NCBI RefSeq assembly: GCF_947495665.1
Contig: NZ_CANLZV010000008.1
Coordinates: forward strand, 1-64,000
Origin: an uncultured Sunxiuqinia sp.
Lineage (GTDB): Bacteria > Bacteroidota > Bacteroidia > Bacteroidales > Prolixibacteraceae
Length of the DNA stretch: 64,000 bases
Direction of reading: 5' to 3'
The notes beneath the pieces were generated by a model that was not told the origin of the DNA, did not search any database, and worked only from the letters and a program-made list of their open reading frames with translations. Below are positions 45,365 through 54,722 of the stretch, piece by piece. Position numbers and translations under genes: made by a program. How positions within the stretch are numbered: position 1 is the stretch's first letter; each line of letters opens with the position of its first letter.

Positions 45365-48300
45365 ATGATACCAGTTCAATTGACCCTTCAAGGTTTGTAC
45401 TCTTACCAGGAAAAACAAACCATCGATTTTACAAAGCTGACAGCTGCGAACTTATTTGGCATTTTTGGTTCGGTGGGGAGCGGTAAATCATCGATTCTGG
45501 AAGCCATTACTTTTGCGATTTACGGTAAAACTGACCGGCTCAACCTGTCGGGGGATAACCGGAACTACAACATGATGAACCTGAAGTCGGATGAATTGCT
45601 CATCGATTTTGTTTTTGAAACCGGTAAAGCGCAAACGGCCTACCGGGCTGTGGTTAAGGGGCGTCGAAACAGCAAAAACTTTGAGGATGTAAAGAAGCTG
45701 GACCGACTGGCCTATGAGCAAAAGGGGAAGGAATGGGTGTCCATAGAACCATCTGTTTTGGAACGTGCGGTTGGTTTGAGTTACGATAACTTTAAACGAA
45801 CCATCATTATTCCACAGGGGCGGTTTCAGGAGTTTTTGCAGCTGGGAAACAAGGACCGCACCCAGATGATGAAAGAGCTGTTCAGTCTTGAACGGTTTGA
45901 GCTTTACTATAAGGTAACTGCACTTGAATCGAAAAACAATGCCCGGAAACAGCATCTGGAAGGACAATTACAGCAATTAGGAGCTATTGATCCGGAGCAG
46001 GTGAAGCAATATGAGCAACAACTGGAGCAGCTAAAAAAAGAGATGGCCGTTCGGGTTGCGAGCTTGAGCAAACTTCAGAAAGAAGAGGCGGGCTGGAAGC
46101 AGCTGCAGGAAATTACCCGGAAGATGGCAGCAACGGAAACCGTTTTGAAGCAATTGCAAGCACAAGAGCCGGAATTTCAGAAGCTGGAGAAGCGCATCGC
46201 CAACTACGAACAATGTGTTGTGCAGTTCAGGCATTTATTGGAGTCGCTGCAGCAGAGCACCCAGCGCATAGCGCAAAAGACTGTTCAGATTAAACAGGAT
46301 GCTGAAAAACTGAAGCAGGAAGAAGCTGCCATTGAAAAGCTGGAAAAGGCCTTGGCTGAATTGAAACCTCGCTACGAAAAACGGGATGAGTTAAAGCAGC
46401 AAGCCAATGAATTGGGCTATTTGTTGAAAATCAAAATGCTGGAGAAAACAATTGAGGCCGAACAGGCACGCTATGAAAAGGGCGTAACGATTGGCAAGCA
46501 AACCATCGAGCAAATTGAACAACTTAAAATTAACCGGGAAAAGCTGGAAGCTGCCATTAAAAACGGAAAGACGAAACTGCCGGACCTGACTGCTTTGGCT
46601 CATGCGAAAGCCTGGCATACGGAACAGCAAAGTATGGCGCGACAACAGTTGGAACTTGAAAAGGAAATGCGCAGGTATCAGGAGGAGGAGAAGAGTATTC
46701 AGCTGAAGTTTCAGACTTGTTATCAGCAACCCGTATTTGCTGACTTGCCCGAGCAGGCCGATCAGGTGGAAGCCGTGAAATACCTTCGTGAGAAAATTGA
46801 GGCGATCAAAAAGCAGCTTCAAACGCTTGAAAAGACAGCCGGAGATTTGCGACTGAAAGCACAACTCAAGGCTTTTGCTGACGGATTGCAGGAAGGAACT
46901 CCGTGTCCGCTTTGTGGTTCGGCTCATCATCCGGAAATTTACAATGCGGAAAGTTCGCATGAGCATCAACAACAGCTGGAAAAAGAAAAACGGGAGCAAG
47001 AACATAGGATTGAACAGATTAACGATCAGATTACGCATTTGAATGAATTGGATAGTCAGCTGAAATTCAATCAGCGGCAGGGGAAGGAGTGGCTTGCAAA
47101 AAAGGAAGATATTCAAGCGAAAATCAAGGAACATCAGGCTTTGTTTCGGTGGGAAAAGTATAAAACTGCGGAGGATGTGGAAAAAGCTTTCGGAGAGTCA
47201 GAGCAAATTCAGCATATCATCAAAAAGCAGGAGGAAGAACTGGAACAGTTGGTCAAAAAGCTTGAAAAAATGAGCCATGATAAGGAGCGTTTTCAGGCTG
47301 AACTTGAAAAGATAAAAAGGGCTCTGGCTGTTGCTGAGGCTGAATTAAAAACCTATCAAGGGCAATTGCAACTAGTCGATTCGCAGGCTTATGTGCTGAA
47401 AACTTCTGATGAGATCAGTAAGGAGCAGCAGGAATTACTGCAAAAGCACGCACAACTGCAGAAGCAATTTGAAACGTATTCCAATGCTCTGACCGAGGGA
47501 CGAAAACTGAAGGATACCTTAGCTGGAGCGCTCACAGCCAATCGGAAGGTGCTTGGACAAGAGCAGGAAATCAATCAGCAGTTAAATGCACAGCTTCAGG
47601 CTCAGCTGGAGCAATCTGATTTTCAGGCTTTGGATGACGTCAGGCAGATTTTGGCCCAGCCGATGGATTTGGAAACGGAGAAACAAAAGCTGCTTGACTT
47701 TAAAGAGAAGCGAACGTTGACGAAAAGCTTGCTGACACAGCTGGAAAAGGAGCTGGGAGAGCGTCGGTATGATGCGGAAGTTCACCAAAAATTGCTGGAC
47801 GAAATCAAAAGTGCAGGACAGTGGATCGATCAGAAGAATCAGGAGTTGGGAAAGGTATCGGAGTTGTTGCAAAAGCTGAAAAAGGATTTAGAAAATCAGG
47901 CTGCGCTGCTCAAAGAGATGAATGCATTGGAGTTGCGCGCAGAGAATATCCGGACCATGAAATCGCTGTTTAAGGGAAGTGGTTTTGTGAACTACATTTC
48001 CTCGGTGTATTTACAGAATTTGTGTCATGCCGCTAACGATCGTTTCTTTCAATTGACCCGGCAAAAGTTAAGTTTGGAGATTACGCCGGAGAATAACTTT
48101 CAGGTGCGTGACTTCATGAATGGCGGCAAGGTGCGCAGCGTAAAAACGCTTTCGGGGGGACAGACCTTCCAAGCTGCTCTTTCTCTGGCTTTGGCCCTGG
48201 CCGACAATATTCAAAAAATAACGGAGTCGAATCAGAATTTCTTCTTTCTCGACGAAGGCTTTGGATCTTTGGATAAAGAATCGCTGAGCGTTGTATTCGA

Positions 48301-48445
48301 CACGCTGAAATCGCTTCGAAAAGAAAACCGGATCGTTGGGGTTATTTCGCATGTTGAGGAAATGCAACAGGAAATCGACGTGCATTTGCGCATTGATAAC
48401 CAGGAAGATCGCGGAAGCTTAATTCATGCTAGCTGGAAATCATAG
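45365..48445 (+). CDS. sbcC: Exonuclease subunit SbcC (SMC-like ATPase)
   Basis: A 1026-residue Rad50-type ATPase that works with SbcD. Walker A is at about residues 35-42 (GSVGSGKSS). Long coiled-coil arms are interrupted by the zinc hook C514-P-L-C517 that joins two molecules. The signature motif is LSGGQTFQAALSLALALAD and the Walker B FFLDEGFGSLD, near the C-terminus. The length is typical of bacterial SbcC. Confidence 0.95.
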   Translation: MIPVQLTLQGLYSYQEKQTIDFTKLTAANLFGIFGSVGSGKSSILEAITFAIYGKTDRLNLSGDNRNYNMMNLKSDELLIDFVFETGKAQTAYRAVVKGRRNSKNFEDVKKLDRLAYEQKGKEWVSIEPSVLERAVGLSYDNFKRTIIIPQGRFQEFLQLGNKDRTQMMKELFSLERFELYYKVTALESKNNARKQHLEGQLQQLGAIDPEQVKQYEQQLEQLKKEMAVRVASLSKLQKEEAGWKQLQEITRKMAATETVLKQLQAQEPEFQKLEKRIANYEQCVVQFRHLLESLQQSTQRIAQKTVQIKQDAEKLKQEEAAIEKLEKALAELKPRYEKRDELKQQANELGYLLKIKMLEKTIEAEQARYEKGVTIGKQTIEQIEQLKINREKLEAAIKNGKTKLPDLTALAHAKAWHTEQQSMARQQLELEKEMRRYQEEEKSIQLKFQTCYQQPVFADLPEQADQVEAVKYLREKIEAIKKQLQTLEKTAGDLRLKAQLKAFADGLQEGTPCPLCGSAHHPEIYNAESSHEHQQQLEKEKREQEHRIEQINDQITHLNELDSQLKFNQRQGKEWLAKKEDIQAKIKEHQALFRWEKYKTAEDVEKAFGESEQIQHIIKKQEEELEQLVKKLEKMSHDKERFQAELEKIKRALAVAEAELKTYQGQLQLVDSQAYVLKTSDEISKEQQELLQKHAQLQKQFETYSNALTEGRKLKDTLAGALTANRKVLGQEQEINQQLNAQLQAQLEQSDFQALDDVRQILAQPMDLETEKQKLLDFKEKRTLTKSLLTQLEKELGERRYDAEVHQKLLDEIKSAGQWIDQKNQELGKVSELLQKLKKDLENQAALLKEMNALELRAENIRTMKSLFKGSGFVNYISSVYLQNLCHAANDRFFQLTRQKLSLEITPENNFQVRDFMNGGKVRSVKTLSGGQTFQAALSLALALADNIQKITESNQNFFFLDEGFGSLDKESLSVVFDTLKSLRKENRIVGVISHVEEMQQEIDVHLRIDNQEDRGSLIHASWKS

Positions 48446-48641
48446 GGGCTTTTATGCTGTTGGTGAAACGTTTACAAGGGCCAGTGTGTATGTTGGCAGA
48501 CCTGTTGAAACTTGAGCTGCGAATTCTTCAGAATAACGATTTGTATGCATTTGAAAGAAAATGAGACTGGAGGTGGATACTAAATATTTAGCGATTTTCT
48601 TATTAAGAATCTAAAAAATTTTAGAATCTAATATTCCATTG

Positions 48642-48649
48642 TATATTTG
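48642..48649 (+). promoter_or_regulatory. Candidate -7 element (TATATTTG) for the hybrid kinase
   Basis: TATATTTG fits TAnnTTTG 54 bases before the ATG at 48703, with TTTA 18 bases upstream as a weak -33. Confidence 0.5.
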
Positions 48650-48702
48650 GTGGTTTTTCTAAAAATATTGCTCTTTTGTTCAAATAAGCTTTCTAAGGTC
48701 CA

Positions 48703-51537
48703 ATGATAGAATACAACACACCTGCTTTTCAGTCGTTTATAGAGAGCTCCCCTATTGGCTTTGCAAATGTGTCAATTGATGGAGATATTCTGTATGCGAA
48801 TAAAGCTTTGTGTGAGTTTGTTGGTTATTCAAAGCATGAATTGTTCAACCAGAATTTCCGTAGCATTACTCACAGCGAGGATGTTGATACGGATTGGGCC
48901 GAATTTGAGCGTTTAAAATCGGGGCAAAATGAGCACTATACCATCCAAAAGCGCTACATCCATAAAGCAGGCCATACCTTGTGGGCCGAACTGCACGTGG
49001 CTTGTTTAAAGGACAGTGAGAATGAAATTCAGTCTTTTATTAGTCAGGTGCGCGATATCACAGCGATCAAAAAGGCGGAGAAGGATTTGTTTTTGAAGGA
49101 AACTACGTTCAAAAGTATGTTTCAGTCCAACCCTCAGCCAATGCTTATCTATGATACTAGCGGATATGGTTTTCTAAAGGTCAACGAAGCTGCGTGTGCA
49201 TTATTTGGCTATAGCGCGGAAGAATTTGATACACTTACGATTTTCGATGTTTTATGTTCGGCTGAAGCTGAGCGGGCAAATAAAGTGTTGAAAGCTGATG
49301 ATGAATCGATGCGAATCGGGAGTGAGTGGAACATGAAAACCAAAGATGAACGTTTGCTTACGGTAACAGTCAATGCGCAGCATGTTGTTTTTGAACAGCG
49401 CAAAGCCATTCATCTGGGAGTATCTGATATTAGTCAGCGTAAACAAGCTGAGCTTGAATTGAAAGAAAAGGAAGCAGCAATTCGGTATGCGCAGAAAATA
49501 GCCGAGATGGGAAGTTGGGAGTACGATATTCAGCAGAACAAGATTAGCTGGTCTGAGAACTTTTTTCACCTGTGTCAGCTTGTTCCGGTAGAAACGACCC
49601 CCGGCTATGTTCCGTTTATTCGTTTGGTTCATCCCGAAGATCGTCATTTGGTGATTGAGTCTTATCGTGAAATCCTAAAAGAACGAAAGCAAGTTCGCAC
49701 AGAGTTTCGCCTTTTATTGAGTGGAGGTGCAATCCGGTGGATATTCAATAGCATTGAACCTCTGTTTCAGGAAGGTGAATTGATCAAGTTGAGGGGTGTT
49801 AGTATTGACATCACTCAGCGAAAAGAAAACGAACTGCAGGTTCAGCACTATATCAATGTCGAGCGAATACTGAATGATATTTCCCGTCGGTTTTTTAGCA
49901 GTAAATCTCTGGAGGTCGGTCCACTGATTGAATCGGCAATTAAGGATATGAGTCTGTTTTTGAATATTGATAGGTCTTATGTCTTACAGGTTGATCCTCA
50001 TGGGCAGATAAGCAAAGTTGCTTGTTGGGCCGATGAGGGAATTGAAACTTATCCGGAGCTGTGCGATTCAATCACTATTGAAAGCTACCCGTGGTTTGCC
50101 AATCAGATGAAAAAGCTAGAGGTCATATGCTATGAGCGAACGGATGATTTGCCCCTGGAAGCAACCATGGAAAAGGAATGTATGGATCGGCAGCATGTAA
50201 AATCAGTCTTGCTTATTCCGATGCATTTTGAAAACGTATTTAAAGGTTTTGTTGGCTTCGAATCCATTAAGGAGGCAAAGGGTTGGAAGGGCATTGAGAA
50301 TAATGCTTTACGATCTCTCACTGATTTGATTGCTGGAGAGCTTGTTCGCAAGGAAACCTCCAAAGAATTGATTCAGGCCAAAGAGCAGGCAGAAGAAAGT
50401 TCCAGGTTGAAATCCGTGTTTTTGGCCACCATTAGTCATGAGCTGCGATCACCCATGAATCCGATTCTTGGTTTTAGTAGCTTGTTGCCTGAATATTCCA
50501 ATGATCCAACTGTCGTAGCCGAAATGGCGGGGATGATTCGTGAATCAGGCGAAAAATTACTTCAACTGCTTGAAGACTTGTTTGATTTGTCCTTAGCTGA
50601 GGGAATCCGGATTGCTTGTCAGTATGGACCAGTTAGCTGTGTCGATTTGTTTTGTATAGGCCGTGCTATTCTGGAAGAGATAGCCATGAACTCTGGGAAG
50701 TCAGATCAAATCAAACTCATCTTTTCAGAAAAAGGCGATGTGTTTTCCACGATCATGATTGATGATGCCAAAATAATACAGGTTCTTTCCATCTTGTTTA
50801 AGAATGCGGTTAAGTTTACGGATGAGGGCGAAATTGAATTTGGGCTGGAGCTTGATCAGGAAAATCAGCTTTTGACCTTGTCGGTTCGTGATACGGGAAT
50901 TGGAATTGATAAAGAACACTCGGCTCATATTTTTGAATATTTCCGCCAGGTTGATGAGTTTTATAAACGGGCTTTTGAAGGAATGGGAATTGGTTTATCG
51001 ATTGTCAAGCGGTATGTCGACTTAATGGAAGGCCAAATTTATCTTGATTCCGTACGCGGAAAAGGAAGTTTATTCAAAATTACCTTGCCAGTTATCATAA
51101 GTCAAGAGAGTGTAGATAATGAGAAACTGGCTTTGGTAGACGATACATCGGGTTTTTTGAGTGGGAAAACAGTGCTTTTGGTTGATGATAATTTGTTGGT
51201 TCATGAAGTGTTAAAAGCTCATTTACAGGAAAACAATATGAAGTTGGTTTTTGCGTGTAATGGGCTGGAAGCTGTTGAAAAGGTGAACAATGAAAAGCCT
51301 GATGTTATTCTGATGGACCTGATAATGCCAGAAATGGATGGCTTTGAAGCGACCGTACAAATTAAAACAAGATATCCGGACATTCCTGTACTTGCCTTAA
51401 CGGCGCATTCCTTCCCCAAGGAAAGGCTGAAAGCGTATAAGGCCGGCTGCGACGATCTGCTCACCAAACCCATTCGTCGCGATATTCTCTTTTTATTCCT
51501 GAAAAAGTATTTAGGCGTCTCTTTGGGCGTGGTCTGA
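48703..51537 (+). CDS. Cytoplasmic hybrid histidine kinase with PAS, GAF and receiver domains
   Basis: A 944-residue kinase without membrane helices. Order: PAS (about 8-120), PAS (about 128-250), PAS/PAC (about 255-375), GAF-like (about 390-540), HisKA with H579 (TISHELRSP), HATPase_c (FKNAVKFTDEG, RDTGIGID, GMGIGLSIVKRYV), and a C-terminal receiver with D872 (ILMDLIMPEMDG). The soluble sensor array suggests intracellular redox or small-molecule sensing. No output regulator is adjacent; phosphate may pass to another protein via a phosphotransfer domain, which is not fused here. Confidence 0.92.
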   Translation: MIEYNTPAFQSFIESSPIGFANVSIDGDILYANKALCEFVGYSKHELFNQNFRSITHSEDVDTDWAEFERLKSGQNEHYTIQKRYIHKAGHTLWAELHVACLKDSENEIQSFISQVRDITAIKKAEKDLFLKETTFKSMFQSNPQPMLIYDTSGYGFLKVNEAACALFGYSAEEFDTLTIFDVLCSAEAERANKVLKADDESMRIGSEWNMKTKDERLLTVTVNAQHVVFEQRKAIHLGVSDISQRKQAELELKEKEAAIRYAQKIAEMGSWEYDIQQNKISWSENFFHLCQLVPVETTPGYVPFIRLVHPEDRHLVIESYREILKERKQVRTEFRLLLSGGAIRWIFNSIEPLFQEGELIKLRGVSIDITQRKENELQVQHYINVERILNDISRRFFSSKSLEVGPLIESAIKDMSLFLNIDRSYVLQVDPHGQISKVACWADEGIETYPELCDSITIESYPWFANQMKKLEVICYERTDDLPLEATMEKECMDRQHVKSVLLIPMHFENVFKGFVGFESIKEAKGWKGIENNALRSLTDLIAGELVRKETSKELIQAKEQAEESSRLKSVFLATISHELRSPMNPILGFSSLLPEYSNDPTVVAEMAGMIRESGEKLLQLLEDLFDLSLAEGIRIACQYGPVSCVDLFCIGRAILEEIAMNSGKSDQIKLIFSEKGDVFSTIMIDDAKIIQVLSILFKNAVKFTDEGEIEFGLELDQENQLLTLSVRDTGIGIDKEHSAHIFEYFRQVDEFYKRAFEGMGIGLSIVKRYVDLMEGQIYLDSVRGKGSLFKITLPVIISQESVDNEKLALVDDTSGFLSGKTVLLVDDNLLVHEVLKAHLQENNMKLVFACNGLEAVEKVNNEKPDVILMDLIMPEMDGFEATVQIKTRYPDIPVLALTAHSFPKERLKAYKAGCDDLLTKPIRRDILFLFLKKYLGVSLGVV

Positions 51538-51676
51538 TGGTCTTGGTTATGACCCGGTTTTTGCAATAGCTTTAAGATATTTCAGTCGTGAGGGAACGTT
51601 ACTTCTCTTTTTTTTACAATTTATCTCTTCTTTTTCTGCTGTAGAGCACTAAGTAGGCAAAATATTAAGAAACGAC

Positions 51677-51707
51677 TTTGAGGTTTATAAAAATAATTAT
51701 AAACTTG
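51677..51707 (+). promoter_or_regulatory. Promoter of the ROK regulator gene
   Basis: TTTG (51677-51680), a 19-base spacer and TAAACTTG (51700-51707), one mismatch from TAnnTTTG. Transcription would start near 51714, so translation must begin downstream of the frame's first start at 51678. Confidence 0.6.
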
Positions 51708-51743
51708 CAGTGTTTAAGTAAAAATAATTCTAATACGTTGGTT

Positions 51744-52955
51744 GTGGATATATTTCTGAAGAAGATAGAAGAGGTGAGTAATGAGAGTCGGCAATACACT
51801 CAGAAACGAAAAATTGTGGCTTTGTTGAATAAGTCGGAAAAGCCGCTTACTATTCCGGGGATTTGTAAAAAAGTAAAACTGAGCGTGCCAACTGGCACAA
51901 AGCTGATTAATGAGTTGATTAGCGACAACATCATTATCGAATTCGGAAAAAAGGAAACGGACAATGGTCGTCGTCCGTCATTGTATAAGGTTGATCCGGA
52001 AATCGCTTACTGTATTGGAACAGTTGTTTTGTTGAAAGGAATTTCTTTTGCCGTTTATAACCTGGAGATGGAAGAAGTTTTTTCAATGCAGGATGAAAAC
52101 TTCATTCTTGAAAATACGGAGAGCTGCCTGGACGAGGTGGTTCGCTTTATTCAGGAGGCCATTTCGAAATCAGGAATTGATCCGAGTCGCGTTTTAGGAA
52201 TGGGAATGGGAATTACCGGACGGGTGAATTCAAGAACGGGGTTCTCCTACAATTACTTCAACTTTTTAGAGGGTGCATTAACCGACTTCTTCTCGGGGAA
52301 GTTTTCTTTCCCGGTGCACATCGACAATGATACCCACGTACTTGGTTTGGCTGAACAATATTTTGGTGAGGCAAAAAATATTAAGAATGCCTTTGTTTTG
52401 AACTTGAGCCGTGGAATGGGGCTGGCCATTATTGCCAACGGAGAACTGGTTGTTGGAGAGCAGGGGTTTGCTGGTGAGATGGGGCATATTCAATTTGCCG
52501 AATCGGATAAATTGTGTTTGTGCGGAAAGCGCGGATGTTTGGGAACTGAAGTGTCCGGCTATGCTTTGGAACAAAACTTTCAGCAGCAAATTGAGGCTGG
52601 CGAAAGCTCCTTGTTATTAAACCAAAAACAAGCCACCCAAATAAAATACAAAGATATATTGAAAGCCGCAACGGAAGGCGATTCGCTTGCAATCTCACTA
52701 ACACACAACATTGGTTTTATACTGGGTAAAGCGATGGGGAATATGATTAACCTGTTGAATCCGGGGGTCATAATTATTGGAGGTGAGTTTGTTTCAGCAA
52801 AAGAAATCCTGATTGATTCAATCAAGTCAGGCATGATGCATACAGGGTTACAACTGCCCTTGCGCTCGTGTGAATTGATCTTTTCCTCGATTGGAGATGA
52901 TGCCGCTTCAAAAGGAGCTGCGGCCATTGTTTTCCGATCGTTACAATTGATATAA
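51744..52955 (+). CDS. ROK-family transcriptional regulator
   Basis: About 403 residues. An N-terminal winged helix (about 15-80; KIVALLNKSEKPLTIPGICKKVKLSVPTGTKLINELIS) precedes the ROK sugar-kinase-like domain with GMGMGITGRV, HIDNDTHVLGLAEQYFG, and the zinc motif CLCGKRGCLGTE. Such proteins repress sugar-use genes until bound by a sugar. Start: no ATG exists near the N-terminus; the GTG at 51744 (or TTG 51738) is chosen because the probable promoter at 51677-51707 lies upstream. It stands before the SusCD operon and is the likely local regulator. Confidence 0.88.
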   Translation: MDIFLKKIEEVSNESRQYTQKRKIVALLNKSEKPLTIPGICKKVKLSVPTGTKLINELISDNIIIEFGKKETDNGRRPSLYKVDPEIAYCIGTVVLLKGISFAVYNLEMEEVFSMQDENFILENTESCLDEVVRFIQEAISKSGIDPSRVLGMGMGITGRVNSRTGFSYNYFNFLEGALTDFFSGKFSFPVHIDNDTHVLGLAEQYFGEAKNIKNAFVLNLSRGMGLAIIANGELVVGEQGFAGEMGHIQFAESDKLCLCGKRGCLGTEVSGYALEQNFQQQIEAGESSLLLNQKQATQIKYKDILKAATEGDSLAISLTHNIGFILGKAMGNMINLLNPGVIIIGGEFVSAKEILIDSIKSGMMHTGLQLPLRSCELIFSSIGDDAASKGAAAIVFRSLQLI

Positions 52956-53438
52956 CCTATTTTGAAAAAATTTACTAACGATTAAAACGAAACAACTTAT
53001 GGAATAAAAACTCAATGAAACGAAAACAAAAAAAAGCCTGCCACAAGGCTTAAAGCGCAAGGGACAGGCATGAGGTAAGCATAATCTCAACATAAAATTA
53101 CTTCATTTTTTCTTAAAAAGCTAATTGATCAATTAGTTGTTCCTTGTAGTTCAGAATATTTAACACTGAAAACAAAATGATTACAGCTCACAGGTCTTTG
53201 TTAAACTTAATGATCGGTTAAGGCTTGAGATGTTATGTTTTGTTTTCGTATGACAAATAAGCTTGTTCGAAAAGCTTGTTTTTGGATCTTAAATATGCCC
53301 GTTTCTAACATTAAACACAAAGAAGGAAGGTGTATTTGCATTGTGTGCTGAGATTGCTTTGCTAGTAGCAAAATACCAGACACATAGAGCTGAGCTTTAT
53401 TTTTTTTAATAGAAAACTAATCAAATTTTTTATTCGAT
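52956..53438. other. Regulatory gap between the ROK regulator and the SusCD locus
   Basis: About 480 AT-rich bases without a credible gene. It holds a minus-strand terminator-like hairpin (53028-53069). It also holds a pair of AAGCTTGTT direct repeats (53259-53267, 53272-53280), spaced 13 bases apart start to start, which could be a regulator site. No full -33/-7 promoter is clear for the downstream operon. Confidence 0.5.
53028..53069 (-). terminator. Orphan terminator-like hairpin on the minus strand
   Basis: Read on the minus strand, GCCTGTCC pairs with GGCAGGC (one bulge) and is followed at once by eight T (complement of 53028-53035). No minus-strand gene precedes it, so it could end a small antisense or regulatory RNA, or be fortuitous. 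Confidence 0.35.
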
Positions 53439-54665
53439 ATGAGAAAATACATGGTATACCTATCGGTATTGATCACATTATCGCTTTTTACCAATTGTAA
53501 AGAAGATAAGTTGTATATAACCGATGAACCGGGATATACATTTGAAACCGTTGAAACAACAGAGTTGGAAAACGGGTCTAAACTATTGCATATTCAGGAG
53601 GAAAAAACACCCTGGAATATTTATGCAATCGAGATTGATTTAACCAACCCTAAAAATCAGATCGAATTGGCTATGGCGAATGACATGGTAGCTTGGGGGA
53701 CGGTTGCTAATAAAGAGACATTGGCAAGTATTGTGGAACGCAAAGAGGCCAATGGCGAAAAAGTGGTTGCCGGAATTAACGGTGACTTTTTTGAAATGGA
53801 ATTCGGAATGCAGTTTGTAACCACCGTGCATAAAGGAAAGGTTGGAAGTACCGGCATTACAGGACAGCCTCATGCTGCCTTAATGGTGGATACAGAGGGA
53901 GTCCCTCACATCGGAATTGCTGATTTTCAAAGTAAGTTGATCATCGGGGCTAGCGAACGGGCAATTAATTCATATAACGGAACACGATGGGCTGACCACT
54001 TGGTGGTTTATAATGGAAAATTGAAAAATGGGAACAATCAATCCGGAGCCAACCCATGGGGAGCTGAAGTATTGATTGAAGCTGTTGATAAAACGATCAA
54101 CTATGTAAATGGTACTTTTGAGTACAAAGTACTGGAAGTCGATAATACGATGGATAATGTACGTATTACAATGACTGACCCTGAAAATCAATTGATTCTT
54201 TCAGGACACGGTGCTGCTCGTGAGTTCATTATGAACCTGACTGTCGGAGAAACAGTAAAAATTGAAAATACCTACCCGGGAGTTGACAGTGAAATTAAGA
54301 TTGCTGAAGTTGCCGGTGGATGGGGACACATTGTAAAAGAAGGCATGAATAACTCTATTCAAGCTATTCAGGTTGAAGGTACAATGGTTCATGAAAAACA
54401 ACGTCACCCCAGATCTTGTGTTGGTTACAACAAAGACAAGACTAAGTTTTACATGGTTGCAATTGAAGGTCGTTCTGATCTAAGTAAGGGAATGAGCTTG
54501 GATGAGATGGCTTACTTTATGGTGAAAAAGTTTGATGTATATGACGCTCTGAACCTTGACGGAGGTGGTTCTTCTACTTTAATGTATGGTTCAGAAACAG
54601 CCAATACATTGAGTGATGGTGCTCAACGCGCAACAACGAATTCGATTATTGTTTTGAGCAAGTAA
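53439..54665 (+). CDS. Phosphodiester glycosidase family lipoprotein (NAGPA-like)
   Basis: A 408-residue exported protein, probably a lipoprotein (LFTNC, Cys about 20). The C-terminal half fits the NAGPA/phosphodiester glycosidase family: GINGDFFEMEFG, HPRSCVGYNKDKTKFYMVAIEGR, GMSLDEMAYFM and the LNLDGGGSSTLMY signature. Family members hydrolyse sugar-1-phosphate diesters, as in human uncovering enzyme removing GlcNAc. First gene of the PUL, 57 bases before susC; the substrate is therefore likely a phosphodiester-containing glycan. Confidence 0.87.
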   Translation: MRKYMVYLSVLITLSLFTNCKEDKLYITDEPGYTFETVETTELENGSKLLHIQEEKTPWNIYAIEIDLTNPKNQIELAMANDMVAWGTVANKETLASIVERKEANGEKVVAGINGDFFEMEFGMQFVTTVHKGKVGSTGITGQPHAALMVDTEGVPHIGIADFQSKLIIGASERAINSYNGTRWADHLVVYNGKLKNGNNQSGANPWGAEVLIEAVDKTINYVNGTFEYKVLEVDNTMDNVRITMTDPENQLILSGHGAAREFIMNLTVGETVKIENTYPGVDSEIKIAEVAGGWGHIVKEGMNNSIQAIQVEGTMVHEKQRHPRSCVGYNKDKTKFYMVAIEGRSDLSKGMSLDEMAYFMVKKFDVYDALNLDGGGSSTLMYGSETANTLSDGAQRATTNSIIVLSK

Positions 54666-54722
54666 CTTATAACCTAAATTTCAAGCTGCAGGTCCTGTAG
54701 CAAATAAGTAAATAATATTGTT

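Noticed and set aside
54685-54701. Small GCTGCAG-CTGTAGC hairpin between the NAGPA-like gene and susC
   Set aside because: The stem is short with a G-T pair and no T tail, so a terminator call is not supported.
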